Part shown: in pieces, positions 8,701-15,546 of the stretch
Layout: every line of letters starts with the position of its first letter
Numbering within the stretch: position 1 is the stretch's first letter
From: JBAXRT01 sp037131065
GTDB taxonomy: Bacteria; Bacteroidota; Bacteroidia; Bacteroidales; FEN-979
Direction: 5' to 3'
DNA length: 25,127 bases
Assembly: GCA_037131065.1 (NCBI GenBank)
Contig: JBAXRT010000030.1
Span: 1 to 25,127 of the forward strand
Made by a program: the position numbers and the translations under genes
Notes under the pieces: generated by a model
Seen by the model: only the letters and a program-made list of their open reading frames with translations
Databases searched by the model: none
Told to the model about the DNA's origin: nothing

Positions 8701-11034
8701 CTTTGCTGCCAGGATCTTGTCTGCCTCGGCAATGGTGGTTACATACTGTTCATCCAGCGCTTTTTTTGCAGCAATCGCACCCAGCGCTTTATCAATCTCT
8801 GCAATCTTGTCCTTTGGGTATTGTTCCGATGGTTTCAGATTTCCAGCATTGACATATTCTGCCCGGGCCATGTCATAGGTTTTAGAGGCAAAAAGTTTAT
8901 CAGCACCGACAATTACCGTATTGTATTTGTCATCAAGAGCCTTCAACTGGGCCAGGCTCTGGAGGATTGAATCGATGAATGCGATCCGTTCTTTTGGCAA
9001 TTTCTCTTCCGGTTTAACTCCTGATGCCTGTTCAAAACTCGATTTCGCTGTTGAAAACTGTTTTGCCTGTATCTGGGTCTCCCCTCTCTGAACCAGAGCC
9101 AGGTACTGATCCCCGAGGGACTTCTCTTTTGCAAATTGTGCAAGGATCTTGTCAATTTCAGCAACCTGGTTCTTTGGATAAACCTCACTCGGTTTTATTT
9201 TCAGTGCATTCTGATACGCAATCCTCGATGGGTCGTAGGCCTTCAGATTGTAAAGACTGTCTGCCTCACCGATGACTCTTTTGTATCTCTCTTCAAGGGC
9301 TTTTTGCTGTGTAACTCCGGCCAGAATTTTATCGATCTCAGCGATACGTGTTTTCGGGTAGACCTCTCCGGGTTTAATTCCAACCGCTTTCTGATAGTCA
9401 GTTCTGGCTTGTTCATAACCTTGCGAGGCCATTGATTTGTCCGCAGAGGCAACCAGGGTTTTATATTCCTCATCCAAAGCTCTTGTACGGGCGATTCCCT
9501 TCACAATACTATCAATCTCGGCAATTTTAGTCTGCGGGTAGGATTCAGAAGGTTTGATCCCGGAGGCTTTCTGGTATTCACTTTTTGCAGGATCATAACT
9601 TTTCTGAGTAAAAAATTTATCGGCATTGGCAATGATCAGGCGATATTGATCCTCAATTGCCTTTTTATCAGCAAGGAACTTGTCTATTTCCTGGATCTTC
9701 TCTACCGGATATTTCTCTGTTGGTTTCAGCAACGAGGCTTTTAAATATTCTGCCCGTGCCGCCTCAAAAGCATTATCCTTAAGCAGTTTGTCGGCTGTGG
9801 TTATTGTAACCGTCCATTGCTGATCCATCGCCCTGGCCATCTCGGCTTCCCGACCGGTCAGCATTTTGTCGGCTTTTGCCAGCATCTCTTTTGGATAAGC
9901 TTCAGAAGGTTTCACGGCTGATGCCATGGCGTAGTTTTCCCTTGCTCTCAGGTAGTTTTTACCGATATACATGCTGTCAGCCAGGGTAATATACCTTTCA
10001 TACTCCTCCTGTTCGCCTTTTTTCCTTGCAATCAGGGCCTCTATTTCCTTTATCCTGTTCTTAGGATAAACCTCCGCAGGTTTGATTGACAATGCCAGCT
10101 GGTAACCTTTGATGGCTTCGGCATACCTCAAAAGCTGGAATGACTGATCGGCCTGTGCAATGGCTTTATTATATGCCTCATCTGTTGCCTTCTGTGCAGC
10201 AATCAGTATAGTAAGTTCCGCGATCTTCTGCTTAGGATACGCCTCATCCGGACGGATTCCCTGTGCCTTCTGGAATTCAAGCAGGGCCGACTGATAATTT
10301 TTTCCAAGGAAGAATTTATCTCCGGCTGAAATGGCTTTGGCATATAATTCGTCATTGACCTGCCTGTCGATCTGGATCTTGATAATTTCGTTGACCTTAT
10401 CTCTTGGATATTGCTCCTGGGGAAGGATTTTACTTGCATTTTCGTATTCCAAGCGTGCCTTCTCATACTCTTTGGCCTGGAATAGTTTATCCGCACTTGC
10501 AACAGCCACATCATAGAGTATGTTCGTCGCCTTCAGTGATCTCAGGAGATCCATGGTTTTGCGAAGCTTTGATTTGGCAATGGTATCGGTGGGCACAAGA
10601 TCAATGGCAACCTGGTAGGATGCCTTGGCATTGACATAGTCTTTCGAATTAAAATACACATCGCCCGAAGTCATGGCTTTCATAAAGTCATTGTTCTTCC
10701 TTGTTTGCTCTGCAATCATGCTTTTCACTCCGGCTATCCTCTCTTTCAGCTTCTGATCACCAGGCCTGATCTTCTGCGCAGATTCGAAGAGTGTCAGAGC
10801 CTGGACCGGATTTTTGCGTATCAGAAGATCTTCCCCCTGTCTGACATAGGTCTGGAAGAGCGAATCCTGCTTTTTCCTGTTATCAGTTGAATCTGGATTC
10901 AGGGAAAAGCCGGAATCATCCATTAGCTCTTTTTCAGAAGGAATGAAAGAAATTTCCGGGAGGATTGCATATGTCAACCCGGCAATAAGGATGATTAAAA
11001 TCAGGAAAGATTGACCACGACGGGGGATGCTCAT
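5743..11034 (-). CDS. Giant membrane-anchored TPR-like repeat protein (about 27 repeats)
   Basis: This protein has 1763 residues. Residues 1–7 are basic and 8–25 form one hydrophobic helix without an obvious cleavage site, so it is probably inner-membrane anchored with its bulk in the periplasm. Residues 56–1647 are about 27 units of about 60 residues. Each has a TPR-like helix pair (pattern ADKLL..K.Y..A...Y..A then LKP.E) followed by a third helix (YPK.KI.EIDKIL) and a charged linker. Units 10–12 recur as 14–16 and units 18–20 recur as 22–24, reflecting two 720-bp DNA duplications. The last 116 residues are not repeated and look beta-rich (segments YVYIKIRNL and DVEVTFIQV), perhaps a binding or capping domain. 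TPR arrays usually scaffold protein complexes, but I do not recognise a specific function. It lies 69 bp after the LolD-type ATPase gene on the same strand and may be cotranscribed. Confidence 0.9.
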   Translation of the reverse strand: MSIPRRGQSFLILIILIAGLTYAILPEISFIPSEKELMDDSGFSLNPDSTDNRKKQDSLFQTYVRQGEDLLIRKNPVQALTLFESAQKIRPGDQKLKERIAGVKSMIAEQTRKNNDFMKAMTSGDVYFNSKDYVNAKASYQVAIDLVPTDTIAKSKLRKTMDLLRSLKATNILYDVAVASADKLFQAKEYEKARLEYENASKILPQEQYPRDKVNEIIKIQIDRQVNDELYAKAISAGDKFFLGKNYQSALLEFQKAQGIRPDEAYPKQKIAELTILIAAQKATDEAYNKAIAQADQSFQLLRYAEAIKGYQLALSIKPAEVYPKNRIKEIEALIARKKGEQEEYERYITLADSMYIGKNYLRARENYAMASAVKPSEAYPKEMLAKADKMLTGREAEMARAMDQQWTVTITTADKLLKDNAFEAARAEYLKASLLKPTEKYPVEKIQEIDKFLADKKAIEDQYRLIIANADKFFTQKSYDPAKSEYQKASGIKPSESYPQTKIAEIDSIVKGIARTRALDEEYKTLVASADKSMASQGYEQARTDYQKAVGIKPGEVYPKTRIAEIDKILAGVTQQKALEERYKRVIGEADSLYNLKAYDPSRIAYQNALKIKPSEVYPKNQVAEIDKILAQFAKEKSLGDQYLALVQRGETQIQAKQFSTAKSSFEQASGVKPEEKLPKERIAFIDSILQSLAQLKALDDKYNTVIVGADKLFASKTYDMARAEYVNAGNLKPSEQYPKDKIAEIDKALGAIAAKKALDEQYVTTIAEADKILAAKNYEQAKALYVNAGNLKPGEVYPKTRIAEIDKILAGVTQQKALEERYKRVIGEADSLYNLKAYDPSRIAYQNALKIKPSEVYPKNQVAEIDKILAQFAKEKSLGDQYLALVQRGETQIQAKQFSTAKSSFEQASGVKPEEKLPKERIAFIDSILQSLAQLKALDDKYNTVIVGADKLFASKTYDMARAEYVNAGNLKPSEQYPKDKIAEIDKALGAIAAKKALDEQYVTTIAEADKILAAKNYEQAKTLYVNAGTLKPAEAYPKTKITEIDKILAGIAREKALDEEYAGTIAGADKLLGEKSYELARVEYQKASGLKPAEQYPKTKIIEIDKALGDISAKKAVDDQYASVLAAADKLFGEKSWDQAKTGYTNAGKIKPSEQYPKDKITEITGILAALAKQKAIDDQYNGIIAKADQLLAAKTYDQARTEYVNAGNLKSGEQYPKDKIAEIDKALGEIAAKKALDGQYAAAIAEADKILAAKNYEQAKTLYVNAGTLKPAEAYPKTKITEIDKILAGIAREKALDEEYAGTIAGADKLLGEKSYELARVEYQKASGLKPAEQYPKTKIIEIDKALGDISAKKAVDDQYASVLAAADKLFGEKSWDQAKTGYTNAGKIKPSEQYPKDKITEITGILAALAKQKAIDDQYNGIIAKADQLLAAKTYDQARTEYVNAGNLKSGEQYPKDKITEIDGILSETKAKEEAYKASVTKADQLLASKKYDESSNEYQNALVIKPEAKYPSDKIAEINKLLSDLKGKRQTFDDLVSRGDVQFNQKDWVKARGLFQQALTIFPEENYPKERISQIGSKIDSIYRANRGKYDLAIADGDRFYNSFEFDKAVDSYTIASDLLPMENYPRDMISKIRKTIAENAIVDILKTPVTIGAGEEKQFPFTPVNMASRKNNYVYIKIRNLSGKPFNVLMRYGQDKQPGGGVVIRNLSVDGKVNDRLISVKDQDAWYRGDNNWISLYPQGGDVEVTFIQVSRAQKQ
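6650..8010 (-). repeat. 720-bp direct duplication, pair A (6650–7290 and 7370–8010)
   Basis: The 641 bases 6650–7290 are identical to 7370–8010 at an offset of exactly 720 bp, which is four 60-codon units, so the frame is kept. Identity stops sharply at both edges: differences start at 6649/7369 and 7291/8011. No silent differences were found inside, so the copies are recent or kept alike by gene conversion. Confidence 0.93.
7981..9375 (-). repeat. 720-bp direct duplication, pair B (7981–8655 and 8701–9375)
   Basis: Bases 7981–8655 match 8701–9375 at the same 720-bp offset with one difference, G at 8011 against A at 8731. Pair B abuts pair A. The 30 bases at 7261–7290, 7981–8010 and 8701–8730 are the same in all three places. 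Together the two pairs account for eight of the repeat units. Confidence 0.93.
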
Positions 11035-11103
11035 AAGGGCTGTAAAATTCTTTCTTTCTTTTTGGTCTTTCTTTATAAACGGAAATTTGGAGAAATAATT
11101 TTA

Positions 11104-11766
11104 TCAGGAATTCACTACCTGAAAAATTCCGTCCTTCATGGTAAGTTTCCGGTCAGCCATATTTGCCAGGTCAAGATTGTGTGTAACGATGACGTAGGTT
11201 TGCCTGTATTTGTCGCGCAACTGAAAAAACAACTTATGCAATTCAATGGCGGAGGATGAGTCAAGGTTACCTGAAGGTTCATCTGCAAATACAACGGAGG
11301 GTTCATTGATCAGGGCTCTTGCCACTGCAACACGTTGCTGCTCTCCACCTGAAAGCTCAGAGGGTTTGTGGTCCTCCCTCTCTTTCAGATTCATGAACTC
11401 GAGCAGCTCCCTGGCGCGTTTTTCTGCTTCATGCCTGCTGTTTCCAGCAATGAAGGCCGGAATACAAACATTTTCCAACGCCGTAAACTCAGGCAGAAGG
11501 TGATGAAACTGAAACACGAACCCAATGTGACGATTCCTGAATTCCGCAAGTTTGCGGTCGGTAAGCCGGTTCAATGCTATCCCGTTCAGTTCAAGTGTAC
11601 CCGAATCAGCCTTATCCAGTGTTCCTAGAATATGGAGCAGGGTTGATTTTCCGGCACCCGAGGCACCGACAATTGAAATGATCTCTCCTTTCTCCACGGT
11701 CATGCTGATCCCTTTAAGGACTTTTAAGGGTCCGAAAGATTTTTGAATATCAGTGGCATTGATCAT
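11104..11766 (-). CDS. lolD: LolD-type ABC transporter ATP-binding protein
   Basis: This is a 220-residue ATPase of the LolD/MacB class, which powers lipoprotein release from the inner membrane or related envelope export together with FtsX-like permeases. Walker A is GASGAGKST (34–42), the Q-loop is at Q86, the signature LSGGEQQR starts at 138, Walker B is VVFADE (158–163) and the switch histidine is H196. The frame is open up to a TTG at 11835, but the ATG at 11766 gives the normal family length and start (MINATDI), so I use it. No LolC/LolE-like permease is in the window, so the partner must be encoded elsewhere. LolD is an inference; other MacB-class ATPases look similar. A −7-like element lies just upstream, divergent from the sucC promoter. 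Confidence 0.83.
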   Translation of the reverse strand: MINATDIQKSFGPLKVLKGISMTVEKGEIISIVGASGAGKSTLLHILGTLDKADSGTLELNGIALNRLTDRKLAEFRNRHIGFVFQFHHLLPEFTALENVCIPAFIAGNSRHEAEKRARELLEFMNLKEREDHKPSELSGGEQQRVAVARALINEPSVVFADEPSGNLDSSSAIELHKLFFQLRDKYRQTYVIVTHNLDLANMADRKLTMKDGIFQVVNS

Positions 11767-11784
11767 AAAGGTCGGCTGTGACTG

Positions 11785-11792
11785 CAAAGTTA
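11785..11792 (-). promoter_or_regulatory. −7 element upstream of the LolD-type gene
   Basis: On the minus strand this reads TAACTTTG, a match to TAnnTTTG, 18 bp before the ATG at 11766. That spacing implies a very short leader. I find no good −33 element at the usual distance. Confidence 0.33.
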
Positions 11793-11817
11793 AGAAAATC
11801 CTTCTTCTCCGGCTGAT

Positions 11818-11848
11818 TTTGTAAATCCATGCCAAACCATTACTTTTG
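11818..11848 (+). promoter_or_regulatory. Bacteroidota consensus promoter of sucC
   Basis: TTTG at 11818–11821, a 19-base spacer, then TACTTTTG at 11841–11848 is a full match to the TTTG–N19–TAnnTTTG promoter of the Bacteroidota primary sigma factor. Transcription would begin near 11853, about 20 bases before the sucC ATG. Confidence 0.62.
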
Positions 11849-11873
11849 AAAGCCCAAATTAAACCACTGACAT

Positions 11874-13064
11874 ATGAATTTACATGAATATCAAAGCAAG
11901 TCGATTCTTAAGCAATATGGTGTTGCTGTTCCTGAAGGTGTGCTGGCATTTACAGAAGATGAGGCCGTTAAAGGAGCAGAATTCCTGACCGACACTACAG
12001 GTACCGATAAATGGGTTGTTAAAGCCCAGGTACATGCCGGAGGACGTGGAAAAGGCGGAGGCGTAAAGGTGGCCAAATCGCTTGGAGAGGTTCGTCAGTA
12101 TTCAGGTCAGATAATTGGGATGACGCTGGTTACCCCTCAGACCGGGTCAAAAGGGAAGCTGGTCAGGAAGGTATATATAGAACAGAACATCTTTTATCCC
12201 GGTCCTTCGGAACCAACGGAAATCTATATGAGTGTTCTCCTGAACCGTCAACTGGGCCGTACGATTATCATGTACTCACCGCGGGGAGGGATGGATATTG
12301 AGAAGGTTGCAGAGGAAACACCCGAACAGATCTTTACCGAAGAGATTTCACCAGATACCGGCCTCCAGGCCTTCCAGGCCAGAAAGATTGCCTTTAACCT
12401 CGGACTCAGGGATGAAGCATACAAGAATATGATCAGGTTTGTTTTTGCCATTTACAAAGCATATGAACAAAGTGATGCCTCCCTCCTTGAGATCAACCCG
12501 GTCTTTAAAACCTCCGACAATAAGATCCTTGCCGCCGATGCCAAGGTAGTGATCGACAACAATGCTCTTTTCCGTCATGGTGATATAGCTGCCATGCGTG
12601 ACTTTGATGAGGAGGATCCGATCGAAGTGGAAGCCACCAGGGATGATCTGAATTATGTCAAGCTTAACGGGAACGTCGGTTGTATGGTGAACGGCGCCGG
12701 CCTTGCCATGGCAACCATGGACATCATCAAATTATCCGGCGGCGACCCGGCCAACTTCCTGGATGTAGGAGGCTCAGCCAATGCAAAACGGGTTGAACAG
12801 GGTTTCAGGATCATCATGAAAGATCCTTCCGTCAAAGCCATCCTTGTCAATATTTTCGGAGGGATCGTACGCTGCGACCGGGTTGCGCAAGGTGTGGTGG
12901 ATGCCTATCATAACATCGGCAAGATCGATGTTCCGATCATCGTTCGTCTCCAGGGCACAAATGCTGAAGAGGGGAAAAAGATCATTGATGATTCAGGGCT
13001 CAGGGTCCATTCAGCAATCACACTGAAAGAGGCCGCTGATCTTGTTACCAAAATCCTTGCCTGA
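11874..13064 (+). CDS. sucC: Succinyl-CoA synthetase beta subunit (ADP/GDP-forming)
   Basis: This is the 396-residue beta subunit of succinate–CoA ligase, which makes ATP or GTP from succinyl-CoA in the TCA cycle (or runs in reverse in reductive branches). The start MNLHEYQSK is typical of the family. An ATP-grasp domain carries the glycine-rich HAGGRGKGGG (54–63) and the metal-binding LLEINP (204–209). The C-terminal flavodoxin-like domain has GNVGCMVNGAG (266–276), FLDVGG (295–300) and NIFGGIVRCD (326–335), which contact the alpha subunit and the phosphohistidine. Length is normal and no key motif is missing. The alpha subunit sucD is not adjacent, so the two subunits are encoded apart here. 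A consensus promoter precedes it. It converges on the S41 protease gene with only 11 bp between stops. Confidence 0.97.
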   Translation: MNLHEYQSKSILKQYGVAVPEGVLAFTEDEAVKGAEFLTDTTGTDKWVVKAQVHAGGRGKGGGVKVAKSLGEVRQYSGQIIGMTLVTPQTGSKGKLVRKVYIEQNIFYPGPSEPTEIYMSVLLNRQLGRTIIMYSPRGGMDIEKVAEETPEQIFTEEISPDTGLQAFQARKIAFNLGLRDEAYKNMIRFVFAIYKAYEQSDASLLEINPVFKTSDNKILAADAKVVIDNNALFRHGDIAAMRDFDEEDPIEVEATRDDLNYVKLNGNVGCMVNGAGLAMATMDIIKLSGGDPANFLDVGGSANAKRVEQGFRIIMKDPSVKAILVNIFGGIVRCDRVAQGVVDAYHNIGKIDVPIIVRLQGTNAEEGKKIIDDSGLRVHSAITLKEAADLVTKILA

Positions 13065-13075
13065 TAGCAGGCCGG

Positions 13076-14698
13076 CTACCTTTCGATTTTCAGTTTATCA
13101 AACAGGGCGTTATCCTGGATGACCTGGATGGCTTTCTGAACCTCCTCATCCGCTTGGTTCGTAATGGAATAAAGTTCATTCATATCCCAGAGTTTCTGTG
13201 CGATCAGACCCTTGATCTGGGACTTTATCAGTATTTCAGAAGCCGTCCATCCCTTCTCATCCTTTTTCACTCCCTGTTTTTCTGCATAATCAAAGAACTG
13301 CGACATAAAAGCATCGTCGAGGATAAATCTCTTTTCAAAGCCCGGGAATAACGGGTATTCCTTCTGAAGTGATTTTCTGTTCTTATCGACATATTCACCG
13401 ACAAAGGTGTTGATCACATTTTTTCTCCTGAGGTCAAGGTAATAATCCGAAACAATGGTTGAATCCCATGGGATGAAGATATCAGGCATGATGCCTCCCC
13501 CTCCGTATACAACCCGTTTTTTCGAAGTATAATATTTCAGTGAATCGGGGAATTTAATACTATCGGCATGAATCAGTTCTCCGTGCCTTACCCTCTGGCT
13601 GAAATCTTCGTAATACTTATCTACTCCCTTGCCATAGGGTTTCTGAATACACTTTCCGGAAGGATTGTAATAACGAGCCGTGGTCAGTCTGACCTGTGAA
13701 CTGTCGGGAAGCTGGAAGGGACGTTGTACAAGCCCTTTTCCGAACGACCTGCGGCCTACAATAATACCCCTGTCCCAATCCTGAATGGCCCCGGAAACGA
13801 TCTCACTGGCGGAAGCTGAATTTTCGTTGATCATGATGACTACCTTCCCGTTCTTTACCTGGCCTCTTCCGGTCGAAAAATAATCTTCCCTCACACTGCG
13901 CATACCCTCAGTATAAACGATCAGCTTACCCGTACCAAGGAACTCATCGGAGAGTTCGATGGCAGTACCCATATATCCTCCTGAATTGTTTCTCAGGTCA
14001 AGGATCAGATCCTTCATCCCTTCAGCCTTGAGCTTTGTGATGGAAGCCTTAAACTCATCCATGGTATTCTGGGCAAACCTGTTAAGGTTTATATACCCGA
14101 CACCTGGTGCAATCATATAGGCGGCATCGATGCTGTTGATTGGGATTTTATCGCGGACAATAGTATATTCGATGAGTTCTTTCTTGCCCCTGCGGTAAAT
14201 AGAAACCATGACTTTGGTGCCACGTTTCCCCCGCAGATGATCCAGAACAAACTGGTTATCTATCTTTTTTCCTGCAACCTCTTCACCGTCAATCTTTATG
14301 ATCCTGTCGCCCGACATGATGCCCAGCTTTTCTGATGGCCCCCCGGGAATAGGATGTACAACATTGATAGTATCTTTCAAAATCTCAAACTGGATCCCGA
14401 TCCCGTCAAAATTTCCCTCGAGAGGCTCATTGGCACGCTGTACCTCTTTTTTGGGAATATAAACGGAGTGCGGATCAAGTTCCTTTAAGGTTTCCTCAAT
14501 GGCTGTTTCAACCAGTTTCCCCTCGTTGACGGTATCCACATAAGCATACTTGATGATCTGCATCAGGGTATTGTACTTCTTGACACCAGCATTCGGATCC
14601 TGTCGCTGCGCCTGAACTTCAGAAAAAGGAATAATAAAAAGGAGGAGCATAATGAAACAATTGGCTGAGAGCAGCCTGTTGAAATTTATTCTGTTCAT
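13076..14698 (-). CDS. S41 family C-terminal processing peptidase (CtpA/Prc-like) with PDZ domain
   Basis: This is a 540-residue exported serine protease. A signal peptide covers residues 1–30 (hydrophobic core LLLFIIPF, likely cleavage after VQA). A helical region is followed by a PDZ domain at about 88–175 (GIGIQFEI to MVSIYRRG) and the S41 catalytic domain. The catalytic serine is S296 in the SASASE motif and the general-base lysine is K321 in SFGKG. The 25-residue spacing agrees with that between the catalytic pair of the plant D1 processing protease. Such enzymes trim or degrade periplasmic proteins from their C-termini. Residues after about 410 form a Bacteroidota-type helical C-terminal extension. 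It is divergent from the rhomboid protease gene, so two envelope proteases share one intergenic region. Confidence 0.93.
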   Translation of the reverse strand: MNRINFNRLLSANCFIMLLLFIIPFSEVQAQRQDPNAGVKKYNTLMQIIKYAYVDTVNEGKLVETAIEETLKELDPHSVYIPKKEVQRANEPLEGNFDGIGIQFEILKDTINVVHPIPGGPSEKLGIMSGDRIIKIDGEEVAGKKIDNQFVLDHLRGKRGTKVMVSIYRRGKKELIEYTIVRDKIPINSIDAAYMIAPGVGYINLNRFAQNTMDEFKASITKLKAEGMKDLILDLRNNSGGYMGTAIELSDEFLGTGKLIVYTEGMRSVREDYFSTGRGQVKNGKVVIMINENSASASEIVSGAIQDWDRGIIVGRRSFGKGLVQRPFQLPDSSQVRLTTARYYNPSGKCIQKPYGKGVDKYYEDFSQRVRHGELIHADSIKFPDSLKYYTSKKRVVYGGGGIMPDIFIPWDSTIVSDYYLDLRRKNVINTFVGEYVDKNRKSLQKEYPLFPGFEKRFILDDAFMSQFFDYAEKQGVKKDEKGWTASEILIKSQIKGLIAQKLWDMNELYSITNQADEEVQKAIQVIQDNALFDKLKIER

Positions 14699-14725
14699 TG
14701 TAATTGGCTTGATTATTGTGGTTTT

Positions 14726-14761
14726 GAGCGGTCAAAGGTAGATTTTTTTTCTCAACCGCTC
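14726..14761. promoter_or_regulatory. Inverted repeat spanning the −7 element of the S41 protease gene
   Basis: GAGCGGT (14726–14732) and ACCGCTC (14755–14761) are perfect 7-bp inverted arms separated by 22 bases. Between them, on the minus strand, 14733–14740 reads TACCTTTG, a match to the TAnnTTTG −7 element, about 35 bp before the protease ATG. This could be an operator placed over a promoter. The arms are short, so chance is possible. Confidence 0.38.
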
Positions 14762-14775
14762 TTTCCTTCAGTGGA

Positions 14776-14806
14776 TTTTTAACTAAATTTAACGGCATTA
14801 TATTTT
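14776..14806 (+). promoter_or_regulatory. Possible weak promoter of the rhomboid gene
   Basis: TTTT at 14776–14779, a 19-base spacer and TATATTTT at 14799–14806 each differ by one base from TTTG and TAnnTTTG. The position, 36 bp before the start codon, fits. The region is AT-rich, so this is only suggestive. Confidence 0.27.
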
Positions 14807-14841
14807 ATTTAACAAATTGATTCTGACTTAATTCTTCAGCC

Positions 14842-15546
14842 TTGGAAAATGAGAAAATACGGTTTTTCCGCAGCTTCTTTTACCCTACTTTGCTGGTTCT
14901 TATTTTATGGCTTGTCAAAGCAGTTGAGTACATCTTTTCTGTCAATCTGTCCGAATACGGACTCCATCCATTACAAGTGAAGGGCATCCCGGGAATCTTT
15001 ACTTCACCATTCCTTCACGCCGACCTTGCCCATCTTTTTGCCAACTCCTTTCCGCTTCTCATCCTTGGCGCTTTATTATTCTACTTCTACGAGGAGATCG
15101 CATGGCAGATACTGTTTCTTCTATACCTGGTTACCGGTATCTGGGTATGGACATTTGCCAGGGGGCATGCAGTCCATAACGGCGCAAGCGGTGTTATATA
15201 CGGACTTGCTGCTTTTCTTTTCTTCAGCGGCATTATCCGAAGGGAAACACGTCTGATGGTGATCACGCTCCTGGTCACTTTTCTATATGGCGGTTTGATC
15301 TGGGGGGTCTTCCCGCAATTTTTTCCATCCAAACCAATCTCCTGGGAATCGCACATGATGGGGCTCCTGGCTGGACTGATACTGGCATTCTATTTCCGAA
15401 AGGCAGGCCCTCAGCAGAAGACCTATGAATGGGAGGAGGAAGAGGAAGACGGGAATGATGAAGACGCGGAAGATCCTGAAATGAATCAGGGTTCTGAAGA
15501 ATCAGGGACCCACCCTGAGATAAGGTACCATCCTCCTGAACACTGA
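14842..15546 (+). CDS. Rhomboid family intramembrane serine protease
   Basis: This protein has 234 residues and about six hydrophobic segments. The rhomboid catalytic serine is S116 in the GASG motif, and the partner histidine is H171 in ESHMMGLLAG on the last helix. HADLAHLFANSF (59–70) matches the conserved helix-2 region that helps form the oxyanion site. Rhomboids cut membrane-spanning substrates within the bilayer; the substrate here is unknown. The start is a TTG at 14842: the reading frame opens only at 14827 and no ATG occurs before the first helix. The last 40 residues form a soluble, strongly acidic tail (E/D-rich from about 196 to 213). The final 45 bp overlap the 3' end of the opposing helix-hairpin-helix gene. 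Confidence 0.88.
   Translation: MENEKIRFFRSFFYPTLLVLILWLVKAVEYIFSVNLSEYGLHPLQVKGIPGIFTSPFLHADLAHLFANSFPLLILGALLFYFYEEIAWQILFLLYLVTGIWVWTFARGHAVHNGASGVIYGLAAFLFFSGIIRRETRLMVITLLVTFLYGGLIWGVFPQFFPSKPISWESHMMGLLAGLILAFYFRKAGPQQKTYEWEEEEEDGNDEDAEDPEMNQGSEESGTHPEIRYHPPEH

Larger units (their letters stand above)
6094..10869 (-). repeat. Coding tandem array of about 27 units of 180 bp
   Basis: The repeat gene has a period of 180 bp (60 codons) through most of this stretch. Outer units, at both ends of the protein, are diverged and slightly shorter (56–62 codons). The central units are much more alike. This is the pattern expected when the middle of an array is renewed by unequal recombination while the edges drift. 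Confidence 0.9.

Noticed and set aside
6094..10869. Regularly spaced repeats that at first glance suggest a CRISPR or satellite array
   Set aside because: The period is 180 bp, the whole unit is coding in one frame and there are no short repeats with unique spacers.
11767..11835. Upstream TTG extension of the LolD-type ATPase
   Set aside because: The extra residues are basic and unlike the family, and the region holds the divergent promoters.
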